Part shown: piece by piece, positions 53,693 through 61,741 of the stretch
Layout: every line of letters starts with the position of its first letter
Position numbering within the stretch: the stretch's first letter is position 1
Origin: Cellulomonas rhizosphaerae
Lineage (GTDB): Bacteria; Actinomycetota; Actinomycetes; Actinomycetales; Cellulomonadaceae
Length of the DNA stretch: 64,000 nucleotides
Assembly (NCBI RefSeq): GCF_003470205.1
Contig: NZ_QWKP01000223.1
Span: 103,125 to 167,124, forward strand
Direction of reading: 5' to 3'
Translations under genes and position numbers: made by a program
The notes under the pieces: model-generated
The model's database searches: none
What the model was told of the DNA's origin: nothing
Seen by the model: only the letters and a program-made list of their open reading frames with translations

Positions 53693-54507
53693 CAGCCCTT
53701 CGCCGTCGTCTGCTCGACCAGCTCGGCCGGGGTCCCGCTGGAGACGGGTGCCCAGTAGTCGAGCTCGAGGTGCACGATGTACCGCTCGCGCGCGGAGAAC
53801 ATCGGGTGGCACGTGGTCATGGTCATCATGCGCTTGGTCGGCTCAGCGGCCGGCTCGCTCGGCACGGGGGCGATCACGGCGACGTCGGTGGGCGCGACGA
53901 TCTGGGTCGAGACCACCCGGTAGACGTACCAGGTGTCCGTGCCCTTCCCGCCGTCCAGCGTCGAGGTCCGCACGACGACCGCGTCGTCCTTCTTGAGCTC
54001 GGCGACCCGGTTGAACGGCTTGGCGTACGTGGTGCGGTGGCCGGCGACGGCGAAGTTGCCGATGTCTCCCGGCATCGCCGTGCCCTCGTAGTGCCCCACG
54101 CCCAGGACGTCCAGGACCGTCGCGCGGTCGGTGCCCTCGCTGATCGGTCGCTCCGGCTCACCGTCCCAGCGCGGGCCCTGCATCGTCGCGAACGTCGTCG
54201 CGTGCGGCTGCTGCGCGAGCACCGGCGGGGCGTCCCGCCGCGGCTCGGCGATCTTCACCGCGCCCTTCGTCGCCCCGGCCGTCGGCGCGGGCGGGGTCTC
54301 GCGCACGATCTCGCGCACGATCTCGGCCTGGGCGCGGTTGCCCTGCACGTCGGTCCACCACAGCTGCCAGACGAGGAAGCCGAACAGGAGCACGCCGAGC
54401 GTGATGAGCAGCTCGCCGATCACCCCGACGATGCCGTAGGCGATGTGCGCGCCGCGCGAGGACTTCCTGCGGCCGCTCGTCGGCGCGGCGGTCGGCTGGT
54501 CGCTCAT
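53692..54507 (-). CDS. Class E sortase
   Basis: The gene encodes 271 residues. A basic N-terminus and one membrane helix (IAYGIVGVIGELLITLGVLLFGFLV, about 22-46; quoted in part as GELLITLGVLLFGFLV) precede a long linker and the sortase domain. Catalytic residues are visible: His in NFAVAGHRTTY, Cys in MMTMTTCHPMFS and Arg in ARERYIV. Class E enzymes attach LAXTG-type proteins to the wall or build pili in high-GC Gram-positives. No substrate gene is in the window. The start and the stop overlap the neighbouring genes. Confidence 0.94.
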   Translation of the reverse strand: MSDQPTAAPTSGRRKSSRGAHIAYGIVGVIGELLITLGVLLFGFLVWQLWWTDVQGNRAQAEIVREIVRETPPAPTAGATKGAVKIAEPRRDAPPVLAQQPHATTFATMQGPRWDGEPERPISEGTDRATVLDVLGVGHYEGTAMPGDIGNFAVAGHRTTYAKPFNRVAELKKDDAVVVRTSTLDGGKGTDTWYVYRVVSTQIVAPTDVAVIAPVPSEPAAEPTKRMMTMTTCHPMFSARERYIVHLELDYWAPVSSGTPAELVEQTTAKG

Positions 54508-55337
54508 CGGGTGCGCTCGTCGGGGGTCGCGGTGGCCTTCGGCACGTCCAGCGCCGGCGAGGGCTCGCCCGCCGCGGGGAGGCCGGGCAGGATCGGCGTG
54601 CCCGTCGGGACGGACGCCGAGGTCAGCTCGGTCGCACCGGCGTACGCGGGCAGGTCGAGGCTGCCCGACGAGACGTTCCAGCCGAGCCCCACGTCGGCGG
54701 CATCACGCTGGTAGGCGTCGACCGAGGGATCGGCGTCGAGTGCCGCGCGGAGCTTGTCCGGGTCGCCGATCGCGCGTACCTCGTACGGCGGGGAGTACAG
54801 CAGGCCGTGCAGCCGCAGGACGTTGCCGACGCAGCGGAACGCGCTCGTCGAGATCACGCGCTGGTCCATGAGCGCCATCGCCTCCGCGCCGCCCGCCCAC
54901 AGGGCGTTCATCACGGCCTGCAGGTCCTGCTGGTGCACGACGAGCACGTCGGGAGCGATGTCGTCGCGGCGCGGCGAATCGGACGGGGCGTCGTCGAGCC
55001 GGACGGTCAGGCCCGGGCCCGTGACCTCGGTCGACCCCGACTCGACCAGGTAGGCGGTGGTCGGCGAGCCGACCGTCGTGCCGCTGGCCGCGTTCGCGGA
55101 CGCGGCCAGCGCGTCGACGTCCGTGTGCAGTGCGTCGACCTCGCTCGTGAGCGTGTCCACCCGGCCCAGCTCGACGCGCGCGAGGTCGTTGAGGTCCTGC
55201 GGGTGCCGGTCCCCGCCCGAGGCCTGGGCGAACTTGGCGTTCGCCGCGAACAGCGCCCCGGACAGCGCGAGCACGATGGCCACGGAGACCGTTCCGCGCG
55301 CCACGGAGCGCCGCGCGCGGTGCGGGTGGTCGCTCAC
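54504..55337 (-). CDS. DUF881 family membrane protein
   Basis: This 277-residue protein has an N-terminal membrane helix (SVAIVLALSGALFAANAKFA), a short coiled-coil (LGRVDTLTSEVDALHTDVDA) and a DUF881 globular domain containing VTGPGLTVRLDDAP, VVHQQDLQAVMNALW and ISTSAFRCVGNVL. The family is widespread near crgA in actinobacteria and is suspected to act in division. Its role is unproven. It starts with GTG at 55337 and heads the operon with sortase, small membrane protein and trpG. Confidence 0.92.
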   Translation of the reverse strand: MSDHPHRARRSVARGTVSVAIVLALSGALFAANAKFAQASGGDRHPQDLNDLARVELGRVDTLTSEVDALHTDVDALAASANAASGTTVGSPTTAYLVESGSTEVTGPGLTVRLDDAPSDSPRRDDIAPDVLVVHQQDLQAVMNALWAGGAEAMALMDQRVISTSAFRCVGNVLRLHGLLYSPPYEVRAIGDPDKLRAALDADPSVDAYQRDAADVGLGWNVSSGSLDLPAYAGATELTSASVPTGTPILPGLPAAGEPSPALDVPKATATPDERTR

Positions 55338-55501
55338 GAAGTCTCCGGATGCTCAGGCGGTGGTTCCCGCGCACTACGCTAGGCCATGGTTCGCGCGCTG
55401 GTGCGCGCGAGCCGTAGCCGTACACATGCCTATCCACACGCGCCCCCACGGCCGCCCGCGACGATGCGCGGCTCGGCCGCCACCGGACAGGAGTACCGGA
55501 C

Positions 55502-55750
55502 GTGCCCGAGTCGAGGTCCCGCAAGAAGGCCGCGTACATCCCGCCGCCCACCAAGTCGGCCGGTCCCAAGGTCAACCCGCCGTGGTTCGTACCCGTCATG
55601 CTCGGGCTCATGCTGCTCGGCCTGGCCTGGATCGTCGTGACGTACCTGTCGCAGTCCCAGTACCCGATCCCGTCCATCGGGTCGTGGAACCTGGCGATCG
55701 GCGGCGTGCTCATCGTCGCCGGCTTCGGCATGACGACCCGCTGGCGCTGA
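55502..55750 (+). CDS. crgA: Cell division protein CrgA
   Basis: This 82-residue, two-span membrane protein has the family N-terminus PESRSRKKAAYIPPPTKSAG, then the helices WFVPVMLGLMLLGLAWIVVTYL and IGGVLIVAGFGMTTRW (first helix quoted in part as VPVMLGLMLLGLAWIV). CrgA binds FtsZ, FtsI and FtsQ in mycobacteria and tunes septation in Streptomyces. It starts with GTG at 55502. The neighbours DUF881, trpG and pknB match the mycobacterial order. Confidence 0.96.
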   Translation: MPESRSRKKAAYIPPPTKSAGPKVNPPWFVPVMLGLMLLGLAWIVVTYLSQSQYPIPSIGSWNLAIGGVLIVAGFGMTTRWR

Positions 55751-55768
55751 CCCACAGGTTTCGCGGGT

Positions 55769-55844
55769 CCGTCCACAGGACTTACGCACAATGTGGATAA
55801 CTACACTGGTGTAGTTCCACAGGTGTGAGTCCCGCTGTGGACGG
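55769..55844. promoter_or_regulatory. Cluster of DnaA-box-like sites between crgA and the rhomboid gene
   Basis: TTATCCACA, a perfect DnaA box, lies on the minus strand at 55792-55800. CCGTCCACA occurs at 55769-55777 and, reversed, at 55836-55844. Weaker CCACA sites lie at 55748-55756 and 55813-55821. This is five sites in under 100 bases between two convergent genes, in a region conserved near oriC. They could titrate DnaA or be chance in a genome rich in TGTGGA words. Confidence 0.5.
55799..55816. repeat. Perfect 18-base palindrome
   Basis: AACTACAC-TG-GTGTAGTT lies between the crgA and rhomboid stops and touches the perfect DnaA box. It is shorter than the other terminator hairpins of the window and more AT-rich. 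It could be a protein-binding site or a weak bidirectional terminator. Confidence 0.6.
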
Positions 55845-55866
55845 CCCCGTCGGTCCGTGTGAGGGG

Positions 55867-56778
55867 CTACAGGAAGACGATGTTGACGCTCGCGTAGACG
55901 AGCTTGACCGCCACCGCCATGACGACGACGAGCGCCACGGGCACGGCCACCGCGACGAGCCGCCGCCGCGCGGGTGGGGCGAACGCGTACGCGGCACCCA
56001 GCAGCGCACCGACGACGAGCCCGCCCGCGTGGGCCTGCCACGCGATGCCGGGGACGACGAACCCGATCAACACGTTCAGCACGATCACGCCGATGATCCC
56101 GGTCGCGTTCCCGCCGAGCCGGCGCATGACGAAGAAGATGGCGCCGAACAGCCCGAACACGGCGCCGGACGCGCCGACGACCCAGGTGTTCCAGCTGCCC
56201 GTCGGCCCCGCGAGAAGCACGACGCCGACCTGGCCACCGACTGCGGCGAGCAGGTACAGCGTGGTGAACCGCGCTCGCCCGAGCGCCTGCTCGAGGTATG
56301 GGCCGATGAACCACAGGGCGATGAGGTTGGACGCGATGTGGATCGTCGAGGCGTGCAGGAACGCCGCGGTGAGGAACCGGTACGGCTGGCTCTGGCCGAG
56401 CAGGGGGTTGAACGCGAGCTGGTCGACCCACGCGGGGTTGACCAGGCCGATCACGTAGCTCGCCGCGCACAGCCCGATGAACGTCAGCGTGACGACGGGC
56501 GGGCCCTGCCGGAGCTGGCCCCCCAGCGTCGTGCGCCGGGCGGGGATCGCCGCGGCGGCCTCCGCGACGCAGTCGGGGCACTGCACGCCGACCGGTGCGG
56601 GCCGCTGGCAGTCCGCGCAGACCGGCCGGCCGCACCTCTGGCAGCGCACGTACGACACCCGGTCGGGGTGTCGCGGGCACACCGGAGGTGCGGCCGGCCG
56701 GTTCGCGGCGAGCTCCTCGGAGATGTCAGTCCTCGATGTCGATGGACTCGATGGTGATGTCGTCGACCGGGCGGTCAC
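55867..56778 (-). CDS. Rhomboid intramembrane serine protease with N-terminal zinc motifs
   Basis: This 303-residue protein has a B-box-like cysteine-rich head, CPRHPDRVSYVRCQRC then CADCQRP and CPDC. The rhomboid core of six or seven helices has the nucleophile in WVVGASGAVFGLFG and the His in IAWQAHAGGLVVG, with HIASNLIALWF as an oxyanion helix. The substrate is unknown. The ATG at 56778 gives a 53-base overlap with ppiA. A GTG at 56680 (starting at CPRHPD) is the alternative, and neither has a clear binding site. Confidence 0.92.
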   Translation of the reverse strand: MTARSTTSPSSPSTSRTDISEELAANRPAAPPVCPRHPDRVSYVRCQRCGRPVCADCQRPAPVGVQCPDCVAEAAAAIPARRTTLGGQLRQGPPVVTLTFIGLCAASYVIGLVNPAWVDQLAFNPLLGQSQPYRFLTAAFLHASTIHIASNLIALWFIGPYLEQALGRARFTTLYLLAAVGGQVGVVLLAGPTGSWNTWVVGASGAVFGLFGAIFFVMRRLGGNATGIIGVIVLNVLIGFVVPGIAWQAHAGGLVVGALLGAAYAFAPPARRRLVAVAVPVALVVVMAVAVKLVYASVNIVFL

Positions 56779-57265
56779 CGGGGCGCGTGCGCGCCGAGGC
56801 GATCGTGTCGACCACGGCGCGGCTCTCGTCGTCGGCGACCTTGCCGAAGATCGTGTGCTTGCCGGTGAGCCACTCGGTCGGGGCGACCGAGATGAAGAAC
56901 TGCGAGCCGTTGGTGCCGCCGACCTTGCCCGTGATCGGGTCCAGCTGCTTGCCCGCGTTGGCCATGGCCAGCAGGTACGGCTGGTCGAAGCGCAGCTCGG
57001 GGTGGATCTCGTCGTCGAACCGGTAGCCCGGGCCGCCGCGGCCGGTGCCCAGCGGGTCGCCGCCCTGGATCATGAAGTCGGGGATCACGCGGTGGAACAC
57101 GACGCCGTTGTAGAGCGGGTCCGTGCGGTCCTCGCCCGTCTTGGGGTCGCTCCACGGCTTGGAACCCGTGGCGAGGCCGACGAAGTTCTCGACCGTCGTC
57201 GGCGCGTGGTTGGGGTAGAGCTCGATCCGGATGTCTCCGGCGGACGTGTGCAGGGTCGCAAACAT
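56726..57265 (-). CDS. ppiA: Peptidyl-prolyl cis-trans isomerase, cyclophilin type
   Basis: The gene encodes 179 residues beginning MFATLHTSAGDIRIELYPNH. The catalytic and binding segments FHRVIPDFMIQGGDPLGTG, NGSQFFIS and KHTIFGKVA are typical of cyclophilins. It is probably cytoplasmic, since no signal peptide is present. It is syntenic with mycobacterial ppiA near oriC and overlaps the start region of the rhomboid gene. Confidence 0.95.
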   Translation of the reverse strand: MFATLHTSAGDIRIELYPNHAPTTVENFVGLATGSKPWSDPKTGEDRTDPLYNGVVFHRVIPDFMIQGGDPLGTGRGGPGYRFDDEIHPELRFDQPYLLAMANAGKQLDPITGKVGGTNGSQFFISVAPTEWLTGKHTIFGKVADDESRAVVDTIASARTRPGDRPVDDITIESIDIED

Positions 57266-57409
57266 GGCGCCCAGTCTGTCACGCACCACGCGCGCGCGTC
57301 CGTGCGGGTTGTGTGGTGATGCCCTCGTCCTCGCGAATTCCCCCCTGCGCGCTGCCCGACGAGATGGCAGAGTGGGCAGTCAGTGCAGCCGACTGACCAG
57401 GGAGTAGAC

Positions 57410-58285
57410 ATGCCCTTCACCCGCCATCCGAAGATCGACGTGGACACGGACAAGATCAAGGAACAGGCTGCCGACCTGGGTTCGACCCTCAGCGACGCGG
57501 CCACCTCGGCCGCCGCAGGCGCGAAGCAGGCCGCCGGCAAGGCGCAGGACGCCGCCGAGAGCGCCAAGGAGTGGACGACGCCGAAGGTCGAGGCCTTCGT
57601 GGACTGGCTCGTGCCCCGCGTCGAGCACCTCTACAAGGAGAGCGTGAAGGTCGCCGCGCCCAAGGTGCAGACGGCCGCGGAGAAGGCGAGCCCCGCCATC
57701 GACACCGCGCACGACAAGATCGTCGACGAGGTCCTCCCGCGCCTGATCCAGGCGATGAACGACGCCGCCGTCCGCGCGGGCGCCGCCATCGAGAAGGCCG
57801 CGGACGCCGCTGCCGACAAGGCGAACGCCGGCTCGGCCGCCGTCGCCGCGGCGGCAGCCGCCAAGGCGGGCAAGAAGCACCGCGGTGGCAAGGTGTTCGT
57901 GCTGGTCATCGGCCTGCTCGGGCTTGGTGCGGCCTTCGCCGCGTGGCGCCGCTCGCAGACGACGGTCGACCCGTGGGCCGAGCCCTGGGAGCCGACCGAC
58001 ACCTTCGGCTCGACGTCCTCCACCAAGTCGGACCTCGGCGACGCCGCGGACTCGATCGGCGAGGCCGCCGGCAGCGCGGTCGCCAAGGGCCGCGAGGCGA
58101 CCCGCAAGGCCGCCGACTCCGTCTCGGCCGCCGCCGAGTCGCTCGGCGAGAAGGTCGCCGAGGTCAAGGACGTGGCGGTCGAGAAGATCAGCGAGGCCAC
58201 CGACGCCGCCACGGAGACCGCCAAGAAGGTCACCCGCCGCGCCGCGCCGAAGAAGCCCACCGAGTCGGGCGACGCCGAGGCGTAA
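57410..58285 (+). CDS. Ala-rich helical membrane protein of unknown function
   Basis: This 291-residue protein begins MPFTRHPKIDVDTDKIKEQA. Residues 1-155 are amphipathic and Ala/Lys/Asp-rich, like apolipophorin or late-embryogenesis helices (AAGKAQDAAESAKEWTTPKV). One membrane helix lies at about 162-180 (VFVLVIGLLGLGAAFAAW), followed by a WAEPWEPTDTFG linker and a second helical Ala/Lys-rich tail ending KKVTRRAAPKKP. Such sheath-like proteins may coat membranes or DNA. No family was recognised. The ATG at 57410 follows CAGGGAG. Confidence 0.8.
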   Translation: MPFTRHPKIDVDTDKIKEQAADLGSTLSDAATSAAAGAKQAAGKAQDAAESAKEWTTPKVEAFVDWLVPRVEHLYKESVKVAAPKVQTAAEKASPAIDTAHDKIVDEVLPRLIQAMNDAAVRAGAAIEKAADAAADKANAGSAAVAAAAAAKAGKKHRGGKVFVLVIGLLGLGAAFAAWRRSQTTVDPWAEPWEPTDTFGSTSSTKSDLGDAADSIGEAAGSAVAKGREATRKAADSVSAAAESLGEKVAEVKDVAVEKISEATDAATETAKKVTRRAAPKKPTESGDAEA

Positions 58286-58302
58286 GCCACCCGCTCGAAC
58301 CG

Positions 58303-58340
58303 CGAAGCCGCGGCCGCCCTCCGGGGAGGTCGCGGCTTCG
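58303..58340 (+). terminator. Hairpin terminator after the Ala-rich gene
   Basis: CGAAGCCGCG (58303-58312) pairs perfectly with 58331-58340. The inner 18 bases can pair further through GCC/GGT. It lies 17 bases past the stop, between convergent genes. Confidence 0.8.
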
Positions 58341-58382
58341 TCATCCCGTCGTACGTCGGGCAGCGTCAGTCGACGGGCGGTA

Positions 58383-59210
58383 TCAGTCGAGGAACAGCGC
58401 GCGCAGGCGGACCGTGGTGAACGAGAGCCCGAGGGCGATCATCGCGGCGAAGTAGGCCACGTGGATCGCGATCGCACCGGTCAGGTCGCCCGTCGTCAGG
58501 GAGCGGACCAGCTCGACCGCGTGCCACAGCGGCAGCGCCTTGATCAGCCACTGGATCGGCTCGGAGTACACGCTCAGCGGGTAGAACGTGGCGGAGAACA
58601 GGAACATCGGCAGCATGACGATGTTGATCCAGTCCATCTGCTGGAAGGTCTTCATGTAGCTGGTGATCGCCATGCCGAGGCTCGCGAACCCGAAGGCCAC
58701 GAGCAGCACCGCGGGGATCGCCAGGGCGGCCGTCCAGGACAGGTTCAGCCCCAGCACCTGCATCACGGTGAGGAACCCGATCGCGTAGACGCCGCCGCGC
58801 AGCAGCGCGTAGAGGATCTCGCCGAGCGCCACGTCGAGCGGGCCCATCGACGTCGAGAGCATCGAGTCGTAGAGCTTGCCGAAGTGCATCTTGAAGAACA
58901 CGTTCCACGTCGAGTCGTAGACCGCGCCGTTCATGGCGGAGACCGCCAGGAGACCGGGCGCGATGAACGCCGCGTAGGAGACGACCGTGCCGGAGGGGAG
59001 CGTGACGTCGCCGATGAACTGCCCGAGCCCCCAGCCCATCGCGAGCAGGTAGAACACGGGCTCGAAGAACCCGGAGAACACGACGACCCAGTTGGTGCTC
59101 TTGGTCGCGAGCAACCCGCGCGCGACGACGATCCGCGCGTTGCCCGAGTACAGCGCCCGCACGCCACCGCCACCCGACCGGGCGTTGACGGCCTTCTCGA
59201 CGATGCTCAT
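58383..59210 (-). CDS. ABC-2 type transporter permease (second subunit)
   Basis: This 275-residue membrane protein has about six helices (WVVVFSGFFEPVFYLLAMGW, MPMFLFSATFYPLSVYSE, HVAYFAAMIALGLSF). The cytoplasmic loop MHFGKLYDSMLSTSMGP is the ABC-2 coupling region. The ATG at 59210 overlaps the stop of the first permease gene. With the two upstream genes it forms a heterodimeric NodJ/DrrB-like exporter. The substrate is unknown. Confidence 0.92.
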   Translation of the reverse strand: MSIVEKAVNARSGGGGVRALYSGNARIVVARGLLATKSTNWVVVFSGFFEPVFYLLAMGWGLGQFIGDVTLPSGTVVSYAAFIAPGLLAVSAMNGAVYDSTWNVFFKMHFGKLYDSMLSTSMGPLDVALGEILYALLRGGVYAIGFLTVMQVLGLNLSWTAALAIPAVLLVAFGFASLGMAITSYMKTFQQMDWINIVMLPMFLFSATFYPLSVYSEPIQWLIKALPLWHAVELVRSLTTGDLTGAIAIHVAYFAAMIALGLSFTTVRLRALFLD

Positions 59211-60043
59211 CCGCGCAGCCTCCCCACGAACGTGCGGCGCGCGAGCACCCAGCCGACGCCGGCCATCACGAGCAGCACCGCGAGGTGCGTCCACCACGGC
59301 CAGCCGCCGCTCGTGCCGTAGGACAGGTCCCGCCCGAGCTCGCTCGCGTGCCACAGCGGTGACACCCACCCGATCCACTGCAGCCACGCCGGGACGCTGT
59401 CGAGCGGGTAGAAGGTGCCGGAGAACAGGAACAGCGGCGTGAAGATGAAGCGCTGCACCACCGCGAACTGACCGCCGTCGTCCTTCAGGCTGGCCGAGTA
59501 GGCGAGCAGCGGGAGTCCGAAGGCCAGCCCGGCGAGCAGCCCGACGAACGGCATCGCGAGCCCGGCCCACGGGTTGCCGACCGCACCGAACGCGAGCATC
59601 AGCGCGTAGTACGCGGTGGTGGTGAACAGGATGCGCGCGCCGACGGACAGGATCAGACCCGTGCAGATCTGCTCGGGGGAGACGGGTGAGGCGTTCATGC
59701 CCCAGAAGATCCGGCGCCACTTGAAGCCGGCCATCACCACGTAGGTGAACTCGTCGAGGGCCACGCCCACCGCGGCTGCTGCGAGCAGTGCGGGCGCGAC
59801 GAACCACACGTAGTCGACCGGCCCCGCGGTTCCGCTCGCCACCGGCTGGTCGATGAAGGCGGCCAGCCCGAGGCCGATCCCGAGCAGGTAGACGAGCGGC
59901 GACCCCACGGCGGTGACGACGATCGTCCAGCCGTACGCGCGCATGGCACGGACCTGGTGCTCGGCGATGTAGAGCGCGCCGAACCGCCGGGGCCGCTCGG
60001 CACCCCGGATCGCGGCCTCGGTCATGGGCTCGACGACGGTCAT
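59207..60043 (-). CDS. ABC-2 type transporter permease (first subunit)
   Basis: This 278-residue membrane protein is homologous to the next gene (GFKWRRIFWGMNASPVSPEQ coupling loop, FLFSGTFYPLDSVPAWLQW, SPLWHASELGRDL), so the pair arose by duplication. It starts with ATG at 60043, overlapping the ATPase stop (ATGA). An internal ATG follows six codons later. The PLWHA-x-EL-x-R motif is common to both permeases and marks this exporter subfamily. Confidence 0.92.
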   Translation of the reverse strand: MTVVEPMTEAAIRGAERPRRFGALYIAEHQVRAMRAYGWTIVVTAVGSPLVYLLGIGLGLAAFIDQPVASGTAGPVDYVWFVAPALLAAAAVGVALDEFTYVVMAGFKWRRIFWGMNASPVSPEQICTGLILSVGARILFTTTAYYALMLAFGAVGNPWAGLAMPFVGLLAGLAFGLPLLAYSASLKDDGGQFAVVQRFIFTPLFLFSGTFYPLDSVPAWLQWIGWVSPLWHASELGRDLSYGTSGGWPWWTHLAVLLVMAGVGWVLARRTFVGRLRG

Positions 60044-60966
60044 TCGATGAGGCTCCGCCCGGTGAGGCGCAGGAAGACGTCCTCGAGGCTCGACCGGCGG
60101 ACCAGGCTCGTCGTGGGGTGCAACCCGAGGTGGGCGACGCGCTCGAGCAGGCCCTCGCCGTCGTCGGTGTAGAGCAGCACGCGGTCGGGGAGGACCTCGA
60201 CACGCTGGGCGGCGCCCTCGAGCTGGGCCGCGGCCGACGCGTTGTGGTCCGAGCCGAAGCGCAGCTCGACGACCTCGCGGGTCGAGTACTCGCGGATCAG
60301 CGACGCCGGGCTGCCCTCGGCCATGATCCGGCCGTGGTCGACGACGACCAGGCGGTCGCAGAGCTGCTCGGCCTCGTCCATGTAGTGCGTGGTCAGCACC
60401 AGCGTCGTGCCGCGTTCCTTGAGTCGGAACAGCCGGTCCCACAGCACATGACGCGCCTGGGGGTCGAGGCCCGTCGTCGGCTCGTCGAGCATGAGGATGC
60501 GGGGCTCGTTGATCAGCGCGCGCGCGATGGTGAGCCGGCGCTTCATGCCGCCGGACAGGTCGTCGACCTTGGCGCGGGCCTTGTCCTCGAGCTGGGCGAA
60601 CGTCAGCAGCTCGTCGGCGCGCGTCGCGCACAGGCGCCGCGGCAGCCCGAAGTACCGGCCGTAGACGATGAGGTTGTCGCGCACGCGCAGCTCGGTGTCG
60701 AGGTTGTCCTCCTGCGGGACGACACCCAGCTGGGAGCGGATCTCGGGCCCGTGCGTCTCGGGGTCGAGGCCGAGCACGGTCAGCGACCCGGAGGTGCGCG
60801 ACGACACCGCGCCGACCATCCGCATCGTCGTCGACTTGCCCGCCCCGTTGGGACCCAGCAGCCCGAACGACTCGCCCGGCGGCACCTCGAAGTCGATGCC
60901 GGCGACGGCGGTCAGGTCCCCGAACGTCTTGGTCAGACCCTGGGCGGCGATGACGGGAGCACTCAC
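60040..60966 (-). CDS. ABC transporter ATP-binding protein
   Basis: The gene encodes 308 residues. Walker A is GLLGPNGAGKSTTMRM, the signature is DLSGGMKRRLTIA and Walker B is ILMLDEPTTGLDP, with LVLTTHYMDEAEQLC after it. The C-terminal 80 residues are of the NodI/DrrA type. It heads the three-gene exporter operon, starting with GTG at 60966. No regulator is adjacent, unlike the PadR-linked exporter at 21855-23638. Confidence 0.94.
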   Translation of the reverse strand: MSAPVIAAQGLTKTFGDLTAVAGIDFEVPPGESFGLLGPNGAGKSTTMRMVGAVSSRTSGSLTVLGLDPETHGPEIRSQLGVVPQEDNLDTELRVRDNLIVYGRYFGLPRRLCATRADELLTFAQLEDKARAKVDDLSGGMKRRLTIARALINEPRILMLDEPTTGLDPQARHVLWDRLFRLKERGTTLVLTTHYMDEAEQLCDRLVVVDHGRIMAEGSPASLIREYSTREVVELRFGSDHNASAAAQLEGAAQRVEVLPDRVLLYTDDGEGLLERVAHLGLHPTTSLVRRSSLEDVFLRLTGRSLIE

Positions 60967-61050
60967 GCCGGACAACCTATGCGGTGCCTCCCACAGCCGA
61001 CGAACGGAATCGGCTTGACCCGGCTGCGGGGTGCCGACCAGCCTGCAGCC

Positions 61051-61710
61051 ATGACGACGCTCGCCGACCTGTGGCCGCCCGCCGGACTCTCCCTGACCTG
61101 CGGAGACCTCGAGCTGCGGACCCCCGACGACGAGCTCCTGGTCACCCTCGCGCAGCTCGCCGCCGAGGGTGTGCACGACCCCGGATCGATGCCGTTCTTC
61201 GTCCCGTGGACCCGCGGCACGCCCACCGAGGTGGCGCGCTCGGTCCTCACCTACCAGTGGGGCACGCGGTCGCGGATGGCACCCGACGCGTGGGCGCTCG
61301 AGCTCGCGGTCCTGCGCCGGGGCGAGGTGCTCGGCATCCAGTCGATCAGCAGCACGCACTACCCCCGGCTGCGCACGGCGGAGTCAGGATCATGGTTGGG
61401 CCGACGGTTCCAGGGCCAGGGTGTCGGCACGCGCATGCGCCTGATGGTCCTGCACCTGCTGTTCGACGGCCTGGGCGCCGAGCGCGCGACCACGGGCGCG
61501 TTCGAGGACAACCCCGCGTCCAACGCCGTGACGCGCCGCATCGGCTACGCGGCCAACGGCAGCGAGATGCTCCTGCGCGAGGACGAGCCGTCGGTCAACC
61601 TGCGGTACGTGCTGACGCGCGAGGCCTGGACGGCCCGGCCCGACGAGCAGCGGCTAGACGTCACGTACACCGGCCTCGAGCCGGTCCGGGAGTTCCTGCA
61701 GATCACCTGA
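61051..61710 (+). CDS. GNAT family N-acetyltransferase (RimJ/RimL-like)
   Basis: The gene encodes 219 residues. The acetyl-CoA loop is SWLGRRFQGQGVGTRMRLM, and the C-terminal part DNPASNAVTRRIGYAANG is typical of the RimL/Acetyltransf_3 group. The early GSMPFFVPWTRG is also common there. The substrate is unknown. The stop lies one base before the parS-like site. Confidence 0.9.
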   Translation: MTTLADLWPPAGLSLTCGDLELRTPDDELLVTLAQLAAEGVHDPGSMPFFVPWTRGTPTEVARSVLTYQWGTRSRMAPDAWALELAVLRRGEVLGIQSISSTHYPRLRTAESGSWLGRRFQGQGVGTRMRLMVLHLLFDGLGAERATTGAFEDNPASNAVTRRIGYAANGSEMLLREDEPSVNLRYVLTREAWTARPDEQRLDVTYTGLEPVREFLQIT

Positions 61711-61711
61711 C

Positions 61712-61725
61712 GTTTCACGTGGAAC
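61712..61725. promoter_or_regulatory. parS-like ParB binding site
   Basis: GTTTCACGTGGAAC matches the 14-base parS core GTTTCACGTGAAAC with one change, the same A-to-G as in the moaE site. It lies in the intergenic gap immediately after the GNAT stop, on the side of the window expected to be nearer oriC. Confidence 0.75.
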
Positions 61726-61741
61726 CAACGCCGCCTCCTAA

